Shown piece after piece: positions 41,529 to 50,408 of a stretch of DNA of 64,000 bases. Each line of letters begins with the position of its first letter. Position 1 is the stretch's first letter. The translations under genes were made by a program, and so were the position numbers. This stretch comes from MWCR01 sp049325475 (GTDB lineage: Bacteria > Patescibacteriota > Patescibacteriia > 2-12-FULL-60-25). A model generated the notes under the pieces. That model saw only the letters and a list, made by a program, of their open reading frames with translations, was not told where the DNA came from and did not search any database. The stretch covers positions 62,001 to 126,000 of the forward strand of contig JBMOLN010000004.1 in the NCBI GenBank assembly GCA_049325475.1, in the 5' to 3' direction.

Positions 41529-43709
41529 TTAGAGCGGACAACACCAGACTCCGACTATTCTATACGGACTAGCTTCATTGAATTCAATACCAGCCATGAA
41601 TTCACCATTAAAACAACCATTTCTTCGCGTGCTTCCGGCATCAAATTCGTTAGTGGTCCCACGAAATGTACATGGAGCTAAAGAGTAGTTTGTTCCGCTG
41701 GTTCCGTATTTGTTATTACCGCTGCTTATATCGTTGTCGGAATAGATTTTGTCTGCGAAGTAATTTTCAGTTCCGCCATATCCCCAACTCATTCTGCTTC
41801 CGTTATACCAAAGAGCCTCCGCACCTGCAACCTGGAGCGCTACAGTACCCGCTCCCACTCCGCTGCTTCGCAAATTCAATAATCCCGACATGCTGTCATC
41901 ACCCGCGGAATTGACATAGCGGCTGTCTGTATATCCGGTATCAAGAGCAACCGTGTTGGCTCCAACCGATATGCCGGTACCGGCGCCGACTCTAAGATTT
42001 ACGTCATTGGCCGTACCTCCGCCAAATAAACCTCCGCTGACCGTAATCGCGGTTATGTCGCCACCGCTGTTGGTGTCTATGTCGTTTGAGCATTGCCATT
42101 GACTGACCGCGGTGTTCCATTTGGGCAGTTGGCCGCTCGCGCATCCTGTGGGTAATAAAAAGTTCTGGCCTATTGTTAATGTGACGGCGCCGCTTGTTCC
42201 GCCCCCCGTAAGACCGGTTCCTGCTGTGACGCCGGTTATATCGCCTCCGCTGTTGGTGTCTTGGTCGGTTTCGCAGATCCAGAATGATCCATTCCATTTG
42301 GGAACTGAATAATAACCGCAACTCTGCGGAAGCCGGTAATATTGTTGTATATCAAGCTGAACGGCACCGCTTGTTCCGCCCCCCGTAAGACCGGTTCCTG
42401 CTGTGACGCCGGTTATGTCGCCTCCGCTATCGGTGTCTGCGTCCGGTGCGCATTGCCAAGAACTGCCATTCCATTTGGGAATGTAATTGGGGGTACAGCT
42501 TTGCGGAAGCGCGTATGGTGTTGTAATACTCAAACTTACATCTCCGCTGGTTCCACCACCGGAAAGACCGGTACCCGCTGCGACAGCCGTAATATCACCT
42601 CCTCCGCCGGCAGGCCAAGCGGCACGGCAGTCGGAACCGATACATACGCTGGTTCCGCCAACGGAACCTCCGTTGGATGTAATATTCCCCGAAGCGCTGA
42701 AGGCGCCGGTGTGCGTCCAAGAACCGGAGGAATTCACCAAAGCCCCTGCGGGCTGCAAGTTTAATAACCATTGACTCCCGCCATAAATGCCAAGACGAGT
42801 AGTTCCGAAAACGTCCAGATTATAATTCATGTAAGCATTATTATTGAAAGTTGAAACATTATTAAATCTTATGGGCGGAGACACGCTCCAATAACCTAAA
42901 TTTTGATAATAGCCGATATATGCTCCGCCGATGTTTACATAAGGGTAATTGGAGTTGCTGCCCGAACTGTCCGTTGAACCGAGTTGACCGGTAACGGAAA
43001 AAATACCGGCAGAATTGGAAATACCCCAATGTTTTTGCCAATATCTGTCGTCGGTGTAAGAAATGTCCAGACGGGCGCTGGGCTGGGGTCCGCTGGAATT
43101 ATCAACGATAATGCCGTCGTAGCCCAAAACATCCGTTATATCACCTCCTCCGCCGGTAGTGGGCCAAGAATTACGGCAGTCGCCGTTTAAGCAGAGCCGG
43201 GGCGTACTGATTTGCGGGTTATTCCAGGTACCATTACCTTGCATGTTTAAAGTACCAAGGATGTTTACGTTTACCGGATTGCTACCCGGAACCCAGTTGC
43301 CGATATTTAAAGTAGAAGCACCGGCCTGATCAACACGGATGGCTTTGCCATCGGTCATTTGCAAATCACCATTGGACCGCATTATTATAATGCCATTACC
43401 AGCGTTTGAATCACCATTTACATTCACATTACCGGTAATATTCGCTCCATTAGCATCAACTCGCAAACCCGCGCCAATTCTGAAATCACCGGTAGTTCTG
43501 GCATCACCGGTTATATAAAAACCGGCATCCTGCGCCACAACCCCGCCGGCTTTGGGATTTTTATTCCAAATCACACCCGGTACATTGCATCCTGTTTGAG
43601 ATGGATCATTACATCCCGACGGAGGACCTTGGTAAGTTTGTGCTTTTACAACTACAGCGCTTAACGCAAAAAAGGAAACGCCAAGCATTAATATGACAAG
43701 CTTTTTCAT
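41529..43709 (-). CDS. Large secreted protein with GxGLTGGGTSG repeats
   Basis: 726 residues from the ATG at 43709 (MKKLVILMLGVSFFALSAVV). A signal peptide ends in VVVKAQ. The central region holds at least three repeats of GDITGVTAGTGLTGGGTSGA (residues about 360-520), a pattern seen in tail-fibre-like and surface adhesin proteins; the C-terminal part reads SAGDDSMSGLLNLRSSGVGA and ends with a small Cys-rich segment. Asn/Gly/Ser-rich throughout. Likely an extracellular fibrous or adhesive protein (inference). The frame extended to 43787 lacks support. Confidence 0.75.
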   Translation of the reverse strand: MKKLVILMLGVSFFALSAVVVKAQTYQGPPSGCNDPSQTGCNVPGVIWNKNPKAGGVVAQDAGFYITGDARTTGDFRIGAGLRVDANGANITGNVNVNGDSNAGNGIIIMRSNGDLQMTDGKAIRVDQAGASTLNIGNWVPGSNPVNVNILGTLNMQGNGTWNNPQISTPRLCLNGDCRNSWPTTGGGGDITDVLGYDGIIVDNSSGPQPSARLDISYTDDRYWQKHWGISNSAGIFSVTGQLGSTDSSGSNSNYPYVNIGGAYIGYYQNLGYWSVSPPIRFNNVSTFNNNAYMNYNLDVFGTTRLGIYGGSQWLLNLQPAGALVNSSGSWTHTGAFSASGNITSNGGSVGGTSVCIGSDCRAAWPAGGGGDITAVAAGTGLSGGGTSGDVSLSITTPYALPQSCTPNYIPKWNGSSWQCAPDADTDSGGDITGVTAGTGLTGGGTSGAVQLDIQQYYRLPQSCGYYSVPKWNGSFWICETDQDTNSGGDITGVTAGTGLTGGGTSGAVTLTIGQNFLLPTGCASGQLPKWNTAVSQWQCSNDIDTNSGGDITAITVSGGLFGGGTANDVNLRVGAGTGISVGANTVALDTGYTDSRYVNSAGDDSMSGLLNLRSSGVGAGTVALQVAGAEALWYNGSRMSWGYGGTENYFADKIYSDNDISSGNNKYGTSGTNYSLAPCTFRGTTNEFDAGSTRRNGCFNGEFMAGIEFNEASPYRIVGVWCCPL

Positions 43710-43778
43710 AATTGAAAATATTATACCACACTTAGCCAAGCAGTTATAGCGTTTTCCACAGTTGGCTGGGTTATAACT

Positions 43779-43817
43779 CTCCCCCACCCCTCTCTTAATT
43801 CAAGAGAGGGGCTTTTT
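43779..43817. repeat. CCCCTCTCTT...CAAGAGAGGGG hairpin repeat
   Basis: CCCCACCCCTCTCTTAATTC followed by AAGAGAGGGGC; the last bases may form the terminator of the DUF559 gene. Confidence 0.65.
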
Positions 43818-44189
43818 AGTTATATAGTTTATTTGGTTGTTTATTGTCACAAGCACAGAGTCGATATTTTCCAGTACTTCTTCGTTACGAAATCTTATCT
43901 CGGTTATATTTAAACTTGTAATTATTCCGGTACGATGTTTGTCAAATAATACATTTTCGTCTTGATCATGATATCCGCCATCCAGCTCGATGCTTAGGCG
44001 TAATTTGGGACAATAAAAATCAAGAATGTAATTCAGGACTCCAAATTGACGAAAGAATTTATAACCCAGCATCTGCTTTTTACGCAGTTTTTGCCACAGA
44101 ATGTCTTCGGCTTGCGTAGAACGCATTCTCAATTCTTTACGCATATCCAAATATACAGGATCGTTAAAAAACTCAACCATATTAACCAA
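43800..44189 (-). CDS. DUF559 family endonuclease-like protein
   Basis: 129 residues. The Vsr-like PD-(D/E)XK core shows as FFRQFGVLNYILDFYCPKLR followed by LSIELDGGYHDQD (about 45-80), the DUF559 signature with the catalytic Asp and Glu. RRSTQAEDILWQKLRKKQML precedes it. The family resembles very-short-patch repair endonucleases; function here is unknown. It is located between a surface protein and the foreign-looking lipoprotein. Confidence 0.82.
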   Translation of the reverse strand: MVNMVEFFNDPVYLDMRKELRMRSTQAEDILWQKLRKKQMLGYKFFRQFGVLNYILDFYCPKLRLSIELDGGYHDQDENVLFDKHRTGIITSLNITEIRFRNEEVLENIDSVLVTINNQINYITKKPLS

Positions 44190-44206
44190 ATTTTACCACA
44201 TTAACA

Positions 44207-44240
44207 TCTCCTCTTGGATTAAGAGGAGGCAGGGAGGAGT
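44207..44240. repeat. CTCCTCTTGG...AAGAGGAGG hairpin repeat
   Basis: ACATCTCCTCTTGGATTAAG then AGGAGGCAGGGAGGAG; a slightly diverged copy of the 13511 repeat. Confidence 0.65.
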
Positions 44241-44246
44241 TATAAC

Positions 44247-44298
44247 TAAAAAAACCCCCCGAACAAGTCGAGAGGTTGAGGGAGAAACCCGCGGAGCG
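44247..44298 (-). terminator. Two terminator-like hairpins after the 44302 gene
   Basis: Minus strand: CCCGC-TCC-GCGGG directly after the stop, then CCTCTCGA-CTTGT-TCGGGGGG (with G-U pairs) followed by seven T. Confidence 0.7.
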
Positions 44299-44301
44299 GG
44301 A

Positions 44302-47178
44302 TTACTGACACGTAGAGCGTAAGATGAAAGCATAGGTTCCTTGACCGCTGGGGTCGCCCGAACCGTGATAGCCATCACCGGCTGTCACGATGGTGTTGGT
44401 ACCGGGTACTTTCCAGGTTGGGCCATTAGAGTAGAATTCCGAGCCTTCGGAAGCGAAGTCGAAATCCTTGGTCCAATTGACAGCGGAGCCGTAGTAAGTT
44501 CCCATCCAGATTTGCCCGGAGGCGCCTCCGGTGTCTTCGTGCCCTTGGAGGACGAATTTGTACGGCGAGGTCTTGACAACCGAGGTGACGCCGTCCAGAC
44601 TGTCGTACGTTGCGGCATCCCACTGGTTGCCGTTGCGCTGGAAAGTTGCACCGATTTGCTCGATGCCCGTATGCTTTCCGCCGACAACCAAAACATCACA
44701 GGAGGAGCTGCCATGAATATCGTAGAACTCCTTGAACGCATCAGATCCCGGAACCTTTGCCCAAGAATAACCATCCCAGTGCAAAAGCGAGGACTTGTGC
44801 GTATCAGGATTACCGTAGTCATCCGGGTCAAACTCCATGCCCGCGAGGTAGAGATCCTGGCTTTCGCCGTAGAACTTGAGGCCTCGGAAGACTTTGGAGT
44901 TGGAAACCGGAAGGTCGGATTGGCTCAAGGCCGATCCGTCCCACCTGTAAAAGTAAGCCGGCGTGTAGCCCCAGCTGACTTTTTCGTAGGCGGTGAACCG
45001 GATGTCATTGGGCCCGGAGGCCCAAATGGCGGAGATGGTCATGCCAGTTAGCTCATTTTCGAGCAGGCGGCTAAAGGAGGAGCCGTTCCAGCGCAGAATT
45101 ACCCCGCCGGCTTCGCTGTTATACATCAGGAATGTCTGGTTTTGACCCAGACAGATCACATCCTGCTTGCCGATGTAGGATTTGCCGTTGCCCGGAAGGG
45201 GCACGTTGTTCCAAGTGTGATTACCGGTGAGATGCACCGCCCGGACGTCTTGGTAGGTACCGCCGATAGCCCATTGATCATTCAAGCTGTTGGCACAGCC
45301 TCCTCTGATCAAGAAGATGGAATCAGGAACCGTATCCTGCGTCCAGGTTCCGCATGAGTAGCCGGAACCGCTGGGTGCTTGCGTGGGGCAAGTGCCAAAG
45401 TCGTGGCAAGCCACGGCGCTGTAGCATTGCGGGTCAGCGCAATCGATGAGGTTGTTGCCGTCATCGTCTACGCCGTTGTCGCAAATCTCAGGGCCGCAAT
45501 TGGGCGCCGAGGAGCAGTCGTAATCATCGCAGTCAGCATCGCCGTCGCAGTCGTCATCCACTCCGTTGGAGCAGTTTTCGGCCGGAGGCTGGCAGGTTGC
45601 GAAAGTGCAGTTGAACTGGCAGGCCTTGGTGCCCGTACTGCCGCATTGTGTTTGGCAGGTTACCGGAGCGCTGTACCTCGCGCATTCAAACCCTTCGTCC
45701 ACATTGCCGTCTTGGTTGTTATCCAGACCGTCGCAGACTTCGGGGATCACGCACATGGGCAAGCCGGTGCAGATGTCGTCTTCACAATCGGCTTTGCCGT
45801 TGCAGTCTTCGTCGCCCTGCGCGTAGCAGTTTTCGAAGACTACGCAAGCGCCCTTGACGCAAGAATTGGTGCAGGTATACGTCCCGGCGAAACCGCAGGA
45901 GTTGAAACAGGAACCGGTGGAGCCGGCGACGCATTGGAAGCCTTCGTCGGTCTGGCCGTTGTTATTGTCGTCAATGCCGTTGCAGACCTCGGGCTGGCAC
46001 TCTTGGAGGGGCGCACAAACCGGGTCTTGGCAGTCGGTCATGTTGTTGCAGTTGTCGTCCGCGCCGTTGCCGCAGACTTCGAGCGGAGGCTGACAGAAGC
46101 CAAAAGTGCAGGAAGAACCGCAGGTCCTTGTGCCCGCACTGCCGCAAGACGTGGTACAGCTTTCAGAAGAACCCATGACGCAGGCAAAGCCTTCGTCCAC
46201 ATCTCCATTGCCATTGTCGTCGTGGCCGTTGCAGACCTCGACGATCCCGCAGGTGAATTCAGACGCATTGGAAGCGTATGTCCACTTGTAGCTGCAGGAA
46301 CAACGAATACTCGGGTCGCAAGAGAATTCACCAACATAGAAACAGCCTTCGCCGATATTGGGCGGATCGCAAGGCTCGCAGGACGGCAGATTGATGCAAG
46401 CCGCGTCGTCGCAATCGGTTGCGAAGTTGCAGTTGTCATCCTTGCCGTTTCCGCAGACTTCGGCTGGCGGATTACACAAACTCCAGTAACAGCCCGGCAG
46501 GCACTCTTTGGTACCAATGGAGCCGCAAGAAGTTTGGCAGGAAACCGTTGCGCCCAGCACACAATTGAAGCCTTCGTCTGTCAGGCTGTTGCCGTTGTTG
46601 TCCTTGCCGTCGCAGACTTCGGGCTGGCAGGCGGGTTCGGCAGAGCAAGCCTGATCCTGGCAGTCGGCATAGCCGTCGCCATTGTCGTCCTTGCCGTTGC
46701 CGCAGATCTCTTCCGGGACCTGCACGTCGGGCGGGACGTAAGCGTCGGCGTCTTCGTTGGCATCCGGTTCGGTGACATCTTCAGCAGCGTCACCGGAATC
46801 AGGATCGTCGGCGTCGGCGTCAGGCTCAACAACATCTTCGGCCGAATCGGGTCCAGCGTCAGAACCGCAGGGCGTACCCGCCGCGGACTGCGTAGACCAA
46901 TGTCCGCAATGACAGATGTAGCCCGTGCAAGGGTCGGTGATGCCCTCGGGAGAGCAATCGCCGCCCAAGTTCATGGCACAAACGGCATCAGGCGGATCAG
47001 CTTCGGGCTGTCCGCCGTCCGCGTCGGGCGTGTTGTTGGAATCGGATCCGACATCCGCGTCGGTATCCACAGGCGGGTTGGTTACCGCCGATTTGGGAGA
47101 GTCACCGCCTCCGCAACCCCAAAGGGCTGCGACTGCGGCAAGCAAAATCGCGTACAGCCAGTTTTGGTTGCGTGTCAT
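44302..47178 (-). CDS. Large Cys-rich lipoprotein with MopE-type repeats, foreign-looking
   Basis: 958 residues. Signal peptide with lipobox ALWGC (18-22), then an Asp/Pro-rich linker (residues 25-160). About eight repeats of the kind EVCDGKDNNGNSLTDEGFNC and EVCGNGKDDNCNFATDCDD follow (160-580), matching the MopE-like metal-binding motif repeats with regularly spaced Cys. A C-terminal domain of about 380 residues has tryptophan-rich kelch-like text (WNGSSFSRLLENELTGMTIS). Such proteins are typical of Myxococcota and their relatives. G+C is clearly higher than in the flanking genes. It is preceded by AAAGGAGACC and a long leader, and followed by two terminators. Confidence 0.8.
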   Translation of the reverse strand: MTRNQNWLYAILLAAVAALWGCGGGDSPKSAVTNPPVDTDADVGSDSNNTPDADGGQPEADPPDAVCAMNLGGDCSPEGITDPCTGYICHCGHWSTQSAAGTPCGSDAGPDSAEDVVEPDADADDPDSGDAAEDVTEPDANEDADAYVPPDVQVPEEICGNGKDDNGDGYADCQDQACSAEPACQPEVCDGKDNNGNSLTDEGFNCVLGATVSCQTSCGSIGTKECLPGCYWSLCNPPAEVCGNGKDDNCNFATDCDDAACINLPSCEPCDPPNIGEGCFYVGEFSCDPSIRCSCSYKWTYASNASEFTCGIVEVCNGHDDNGNGDVDEGFACVMGSSESCTTSCGSAGTRTCGSSCTFGFCQPPLEVCGNGADDNCNNMTDCQDPVCAPLQECQPEVCNGIDDNNNGQTDEGFQCVAGSTGSCFNSCGFAGTYTCTNSCVKGACVVFENCYAQGDEDCNGKADCEDDICTGLPMCVIPEVCDGLDNNQDGNVDEGFECARYSAPVTCQTQCGSTGTKACQFNCTFATCQPPAENCSNGVDDDCDGDADCDDYDCSSAPNCGPEICDNGVDDDGNNLIDCADPQCYSAVACHDFGTCPTQAPSGSGYSCGTWTQDTVPDSIFLIRGGCANSLNDQWAIGGTYQDVRAVHLTGNHTWNNVPLPGNGKSYIGKQDVICLGQNQTFLMYNSEAGGVILRWNGSSFSRLLENELTGMTISAIWASGPNDIRFTAYEKVSWGYTPAYFYRWDGSALSQSDLPVSNSKVFRGLKFYGESQDLYLAGMEFDPDDYGNPDTHKSSLLHWDGYSWAKVPGSDAFKEFYDIHGSSSCDVLVVGGKHTGIEQIGATFQRNGNQWDAATYDSLDGVTSVVKTSPYKFVLQGHEDTGGASGQIWMGTYYGSAVNWTKDFDFASEGSEFYSNGPTWKVPGTNTIVTAGDGYHGSGDPSGQGTYAFILRSTCQ

Positions 47179-47565
47179 GGTTGGTCTCCTTTGGCGCTTT
47201 TGCGCACTTGTGCGTGATCACTTATCTCTAAGTGTCAGTTGTCTAAAGGTCACATGAGGCGAGTGCGGGAATTTGAGGCAATTTAGCCAAAAATCCGGCA
47301 ATCGATCTCTAATATCATCATATAATTATATAAATGTCAAGGCAATACCCTAATCCAATTGCTAAACAAAGCTAAAAATTTGGATTATTCACAATATCAT
47401 TTTGCATTTTTTTTGCAATTATGCTTTCTGTCCACAACCATACTGAAATAACCAATCATCAAAATCCAATCACCAATGCAGGAATTGTTTCACGATTTTA
47501 CATTTTATAAATACCCAATATTAGTTTGGCTATTTTTTATTTTTGGTTATTTATTGGTTATTGTT
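47179..47565. other. Non-coding spacer between the 44302 and 47604 genes
   Basis: It holds a hairpin-containing leader for the minus-strand lipoprotein (GCGCTTTTGCGC at about 47193-47204) and a TTGACA near 47330-47335 (minus) with a weak -10. From 47455 it turns into ACCAATCATCAAAATCCAAT and TTGGTTATTTATTGGTTATT word arrays. No ORF. Confidence 0.5.
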
Positions 47566-47594
47566 TTGTTGGTTATTGGTTATTGTTGTATAAT
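47566..47594 (+). promoter_or_regulatory. Promoter of the 47604 gene, built in a word array
   Basis: TTGTTG (47566-47571), 17 bases, TATAAT (47589-47594), the last embedded in TTGGTTATTGGTTATTG repeats. Predicted transcription start near 47601, three bases before ATG 47604. Confidence 0.6.
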
Positions 47595-47603
47595 ATGTTC
47601 ATT

Positions 47604-48185
47604 ATGGACAATGCAAAATCTTTAAGCCGATACATTTTAGTGGTTTTGTGCGTATCCGTTGTTTTTACCGCGATTATATTGGTAGCCTTAAACGCGTATG
47701 TGCAAAATAAAAGAATCTCTCAAGGAGATAATGGGTTCCTGGAAACGGCATTTGAAACATTAACCTATGAAGACGGATACAGAAAAGGTTACGAAGAAGC
47801 CCGAAAAGAATTTTCAACCATACCTGACGAAATATTCACACTGACGGGCGCGGTGACTATTACCGATGACGCCAATATCTATTTCATCCCGCAAAATACC
47901 GGAACAAACGAGTTTGTAGATGGAATACCGGAAACCAGAATCGCGGAGCTCGCAGAAGATACAAAAATTTATAAAAGGGCACCGCTTACGACGGAAGAGC
48001 TGGATAAAGCTTTGGCAGATTGGAGACGAAGCGGAGCGGAAGGCAATCCTCCGGCGCCATTTGTTGACGAAGAATTAACAATAAATGAAATCGCAGCAGG
48101 ACAAACCATTTCTGTGACAGCGGACACGAATATCAAAGAACTGGAATCATTTATTGCCAAAGAAATTATTCTAATACAAGAATAA
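47604..48185 (+). CDS. Membrane-anchored protein, unknown
   Basis: 193 residues from the ATG at 47604 (MDNAKSLSRYILVVLCVSVV). One N-terminal anchor at about 10-30, then an extracytoplasmic part: a Glu/Lys-rich helix (YEDGYRKGYEEARKEFSTIP) and a small mixed domain (VTITDDANIYFIPQNTGTNE). No family recognised. I choose this start because the TATAAT box lies only 9 bases before it, so the upstream in-frame ATG at 47595 would fall ahead of the transcript; the mRNA would then be leaderless. A terminator follows. Confidence 0.68.
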   Translation: MDNAKSLSRYILVVLCVSVVFTAIILVALNAYVQNKRISQGDNGFLETAFETLTYEDGYRKGYEEARKEFSTIPDEIFTLTGAVTITDDANIYFIPQNTGTNEFVDGIPETRIAELAEDTKIYKRAPLTTEELDKALADWRRSGAEGNPPAPFVDEELTINEIAAGQTISVTADTNIKELESFIAKEIILIQE

Positions 48186-48204
48186 ATAAGCAAATACAGC
48201 ATCA

Positions 48205-48229
48205 AGCGGTTTAACGGAACCGCTTTTTT
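48205..48229 (+). terminator. Intrinsic terminator of the 47604 gene
   Basis: AGCGGTT-TAACGG-AACCGCT followed by TTTTT. Confidence 0.8.
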
Positions 48230-48361
48230 GATAAAAAATCCAGAACATTAGGAGGAGTCGAACATAAAAAGAGGCGGAAGACGAAAGTATGCGGTTGCAA
48301 TTTTTTTCGGATGATGAAGGCGCGTCACCAGAAGGCATAAACGAACCGGTAATTCACCAAT

Positions 48362-48385
48362 AATAAAATCGGCTCTTAGCCGATT
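48362..48385 (-). terminator. Terminator-like hairpin of the 48445 gene
   Basis: AATCGGCT-CTT-AGCCGATT (48367-48385); on the minus strand it is followed by TTATTATT. Confidence 0.65.
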
Positions 48386-48444
48386 CTTTCTTAACCTTGA
48401 TTAACAAGATCGCAACTGATTATCAGTATTATTATTCGATACGT

Positions 48445-48987
48445 TTAATCGTCTTTTTTCTTGGGCTTGGGGCCAAGAGCCATAAAGACAATCGGCGCGA
48501 CCAGCCAGGCCGTTCTGCCTTGATCGCTTAAAAAGATCTGACGCGTTTGTTCCGTGAAAGCATTGGCGGTTTCGGGAGGCAAGAATGACATGGTTATACT
48601 GATGAGCAGACCGACTTGCAAGATGGAGAAGACGATGACCTGCCACCATTTGCCGGGTGCGGAATTTTCGCCGATGGTTTTTAATAATGCGCTGCGCGAT
48701 AGCAAGAAGAAGAGAACAACAAAAACTCCCAAAAAGAAGGATATGCGCAACATGATGTTTTCACTGACTTGAAATGCCAAAGTGAATTGATTAATAAGCG
48801 GTGCATTGCCCACAACAGCCAAGGCCATGTAAATTGCAACCAAGATGACAATGATTCTGTCGCGACCCAAAGAAAATCCATATAAAAATGAACCGATTAC
48901 AAAAAACAGATAAACGAATAAATCCCAGCTTGGCGCAGCCCAATTGATGCCGGCCAATACTGCGGCTACAGAATCCATACCCAACAA
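48445..48987 (-). CDS. Unknown polytopic membrane protein
   Basis: 180 residues with five hydrophobic segments (about 5-14, 22-44, 45-64, 82-100, 115-136) and a Lys-rich end (GPKPKKKDD) that should be cytoplasmic. No family recognised; similar short helical membrane proteins are common in Patescibacteria. Monocistronic on the minus strand between the plus-strand 47604 gene and dnaJ, with repeat-rich spacers. Confidence 0.65.
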   Translation of the reverse strand: MLGMDSVAAVLAGINWAAPSWDLFVYLFFVIGSFLYGFSLGRDRIIVILVAIYMALAVVGNAPLINQFTLAFQVSENIMLRISFFLGVFVVLFFLLSRSALLKTIGENSAPGKWWQVIVFSILQVGLLISITMSFLPPETANAFTEQTRQIFLSDQGRTAWLVAPIVFMALGPKPKKKDD

Positions 48988-49049
48988 TTATATCACATAA
49001 TTGCAATTACCAATAACCAAGCTCCAATTTCCAATCAATAAACAGCCAA

Positions 49050-49236
49050 ACAATCAGAACCTTGATTACAAACCGATTTACGACCCAATTAACATGATTA
49101 TCTTATTGTCTGAACCTTGATTATCAAACCGATTACGAACCTAATTAACTTGATTACTATAGGTATATAATTATCAATACATTGAGTAATCAAGTTAATA
49201 TGAGCGAGAATATGAGCGTCAATCAAGGTTCAGACA
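49050..49236. repeat. CTGAACCTTGATTA repeat cluster
   Basis: Two direct copies of about 52 bases (49055-49105 and 49109-49160: GAACCTTGATTA, AACCGATT, ACGACC, AATTAAC, TGATTA) followed by an inverted relative (49190-49236: GTAATCAAGTTAATATGAGC ... CAATCAAGGTTCAGAC). Resembles the 9361-9476 copy. Confidence 0.65.
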
Positions 49237-49239
49237 GTC

Positions 49240-50340
49240 TTAAAGGCCTGTATTTTGCAATTCTTCCAGGATTTTCTTTTGCTCACGGGATAGTTTTTGC
49301 GGTACATCGGGCATGACCGTGACCATGTGGTCACCGCGGCCGTAGCCGGACATGTAAGGCACGCCTTTGCCGCGGAGTTTAAAAACCGACTTGGCGGCTG
49401 TGCCAGACGGGATTTTGAGTGAAACAGGGCCATCCACAGTTTGGATGTCCACTTTGCCGCCTAAAGCCATTATGGTGAATGGGATGTTGACTGTTGATAA
49501 AATATTATGATCATCGCGGGTGAAAAGCGGATCGGACTTGACTCTGACTCTGACGTACAAATCCCCTGCCACACCGCCGGCTCCGGGATAATCCCCTTGC
49601 CCGCTAAGCTTTAAGGCTTCGCCGCTTTTCATGCCGGGCGGGACGGTAATGCCGAGTTTGCGTTCCACTTTTTGGATTCCGGAGCCGGAACAAGCCGAGC
49701 ATTGTTTATCCGGCTTTTCACCTTTGCCATGGCAGTCTTGGCAGACTGCGACCGTGTTGAACGTGCCTAAAACTGTTCTTTGAGTTTGCTGAACTTTACC
49801 GGATCCGTTACACGTAGCGCATTTTTCTATCTTGGCATTTGGGTCAGCACCGGAGCCTTTGCAAGTACCGCATTGACCGTTTGTGTATAAACTAACTTCT
49901 TTTTGGGTGCCAAAAACCGATTCTTTGAATTCCAAATCCATTACCATCTCCAGATCCCTGCCGCGCTTTTGTCCGCGCCTGCCTCCGCGGCCGCCGCCAA
50001 AGCCAAACATGCCGCCCAAGATATCCCCAAGATCGCCTAGATCTTCGACGTTGACGTTAAACCCGGCTTGATTAAAATCAAATCCGCCAAAGCCTCCAAA
50101 TCCACCGGCTCCGGGATTAAAACCGCCGTTTTCAAAGGCGGCGGAGCCGAATTGATCGTACTTCGCTCGGCTGCTTTTGTCGCCTAAAATGCTATAAGCC
50201 TCGTTAACATCCTTAAATTTTTGCTCATCCCCTCCTTTATCAGGATGGTACTCGTGCGCTTTGCGGCGAAAAGCTTTTTTTATTTCATCTTCGGAGGCGG
50301 ATTTTTCAACTCCGAGAATTTGGTAGTAGTCTTTAGACAT
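49240..50340 (-). CDS. dnaJ: Chaperone DnaJ
   Basis: 366 residues from the ATG at 50340 (MSKDYYQILGVEKSASED). J domain 1-70 with the HPD motif in AHEYHPDKG; Gly/Phe-rich linker (GGFGGFGGFDFNQAGFNVNV); zinc centre with four CxxCxGxG repeats (CGTCKGSG, CATCNGSG, CQDCHGKG, CSACSGSG); C-terminal beta domains. It delivers substrates to DnaK and stimulates its ATPase. The extended frame to 50364 is not supported. It is the last gene of the heat-shock cluster. Confidence 0.96.
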   Translation of the reverse strand: MSKDYYQILGVEKSASEDEIKKAFRRKAHEYHPDKGGDEQKFKDVNEAYSILGDKSSRAKYDQFGSAAFENGGFNPGAGGFGGFGGFDFNQAGFNVNVEDLGDLGDILGGMFGFGGGRGGRRGQKRGRDLEMVMDLEFKESVFGTQKEVSLYTNGQCGTCKGSGADPNAKIEKCATCNGSGKVQQTQRTVLGTFNTVAVCQDCHGKGEKPDKQCSACSGSGIQKVERKLGITVPPGMKSGEALKLSGQGDYPGAGGVAGDLYVRVRVKSDPLFTRDDHNILSTVNIPFTIMALGGKVDIQTVDGPVSLKIPSGTAAKSVFKLRGKGVPYMSGYGRGDHMVTVMPDVPQKLSREQKKILEELQNTGL

Positions 50341-50408
50341 GCAAGCTGAATCCTTAGCCCCCAATCCTAAACCCTGTTTTACAGGATTAAAGGTTAAGCT
50401 TTTAGGGT

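Noticed and set aside
44341..45051. 236-residue plus-strand ORF
   Set aside because: Antisense shadow of the 44302 gene with no start signals.
45379..47217. 612-residue plus-strand ORF antisense to the Cys-rich lipoprotein gene
   Set aside because: Ala/Val/Arg-rich translation typical of the shadow of a G+C-rich gene; the opposite strand has a signal peptide, lipobox and family repeats.
48298..48363. 24-codon ORF (MRLQFFSDDEGASPEG)
   Set aside because: The AGGAGG near 48250 is about 40 bases away, too far to serve this ATG; short and without family support.
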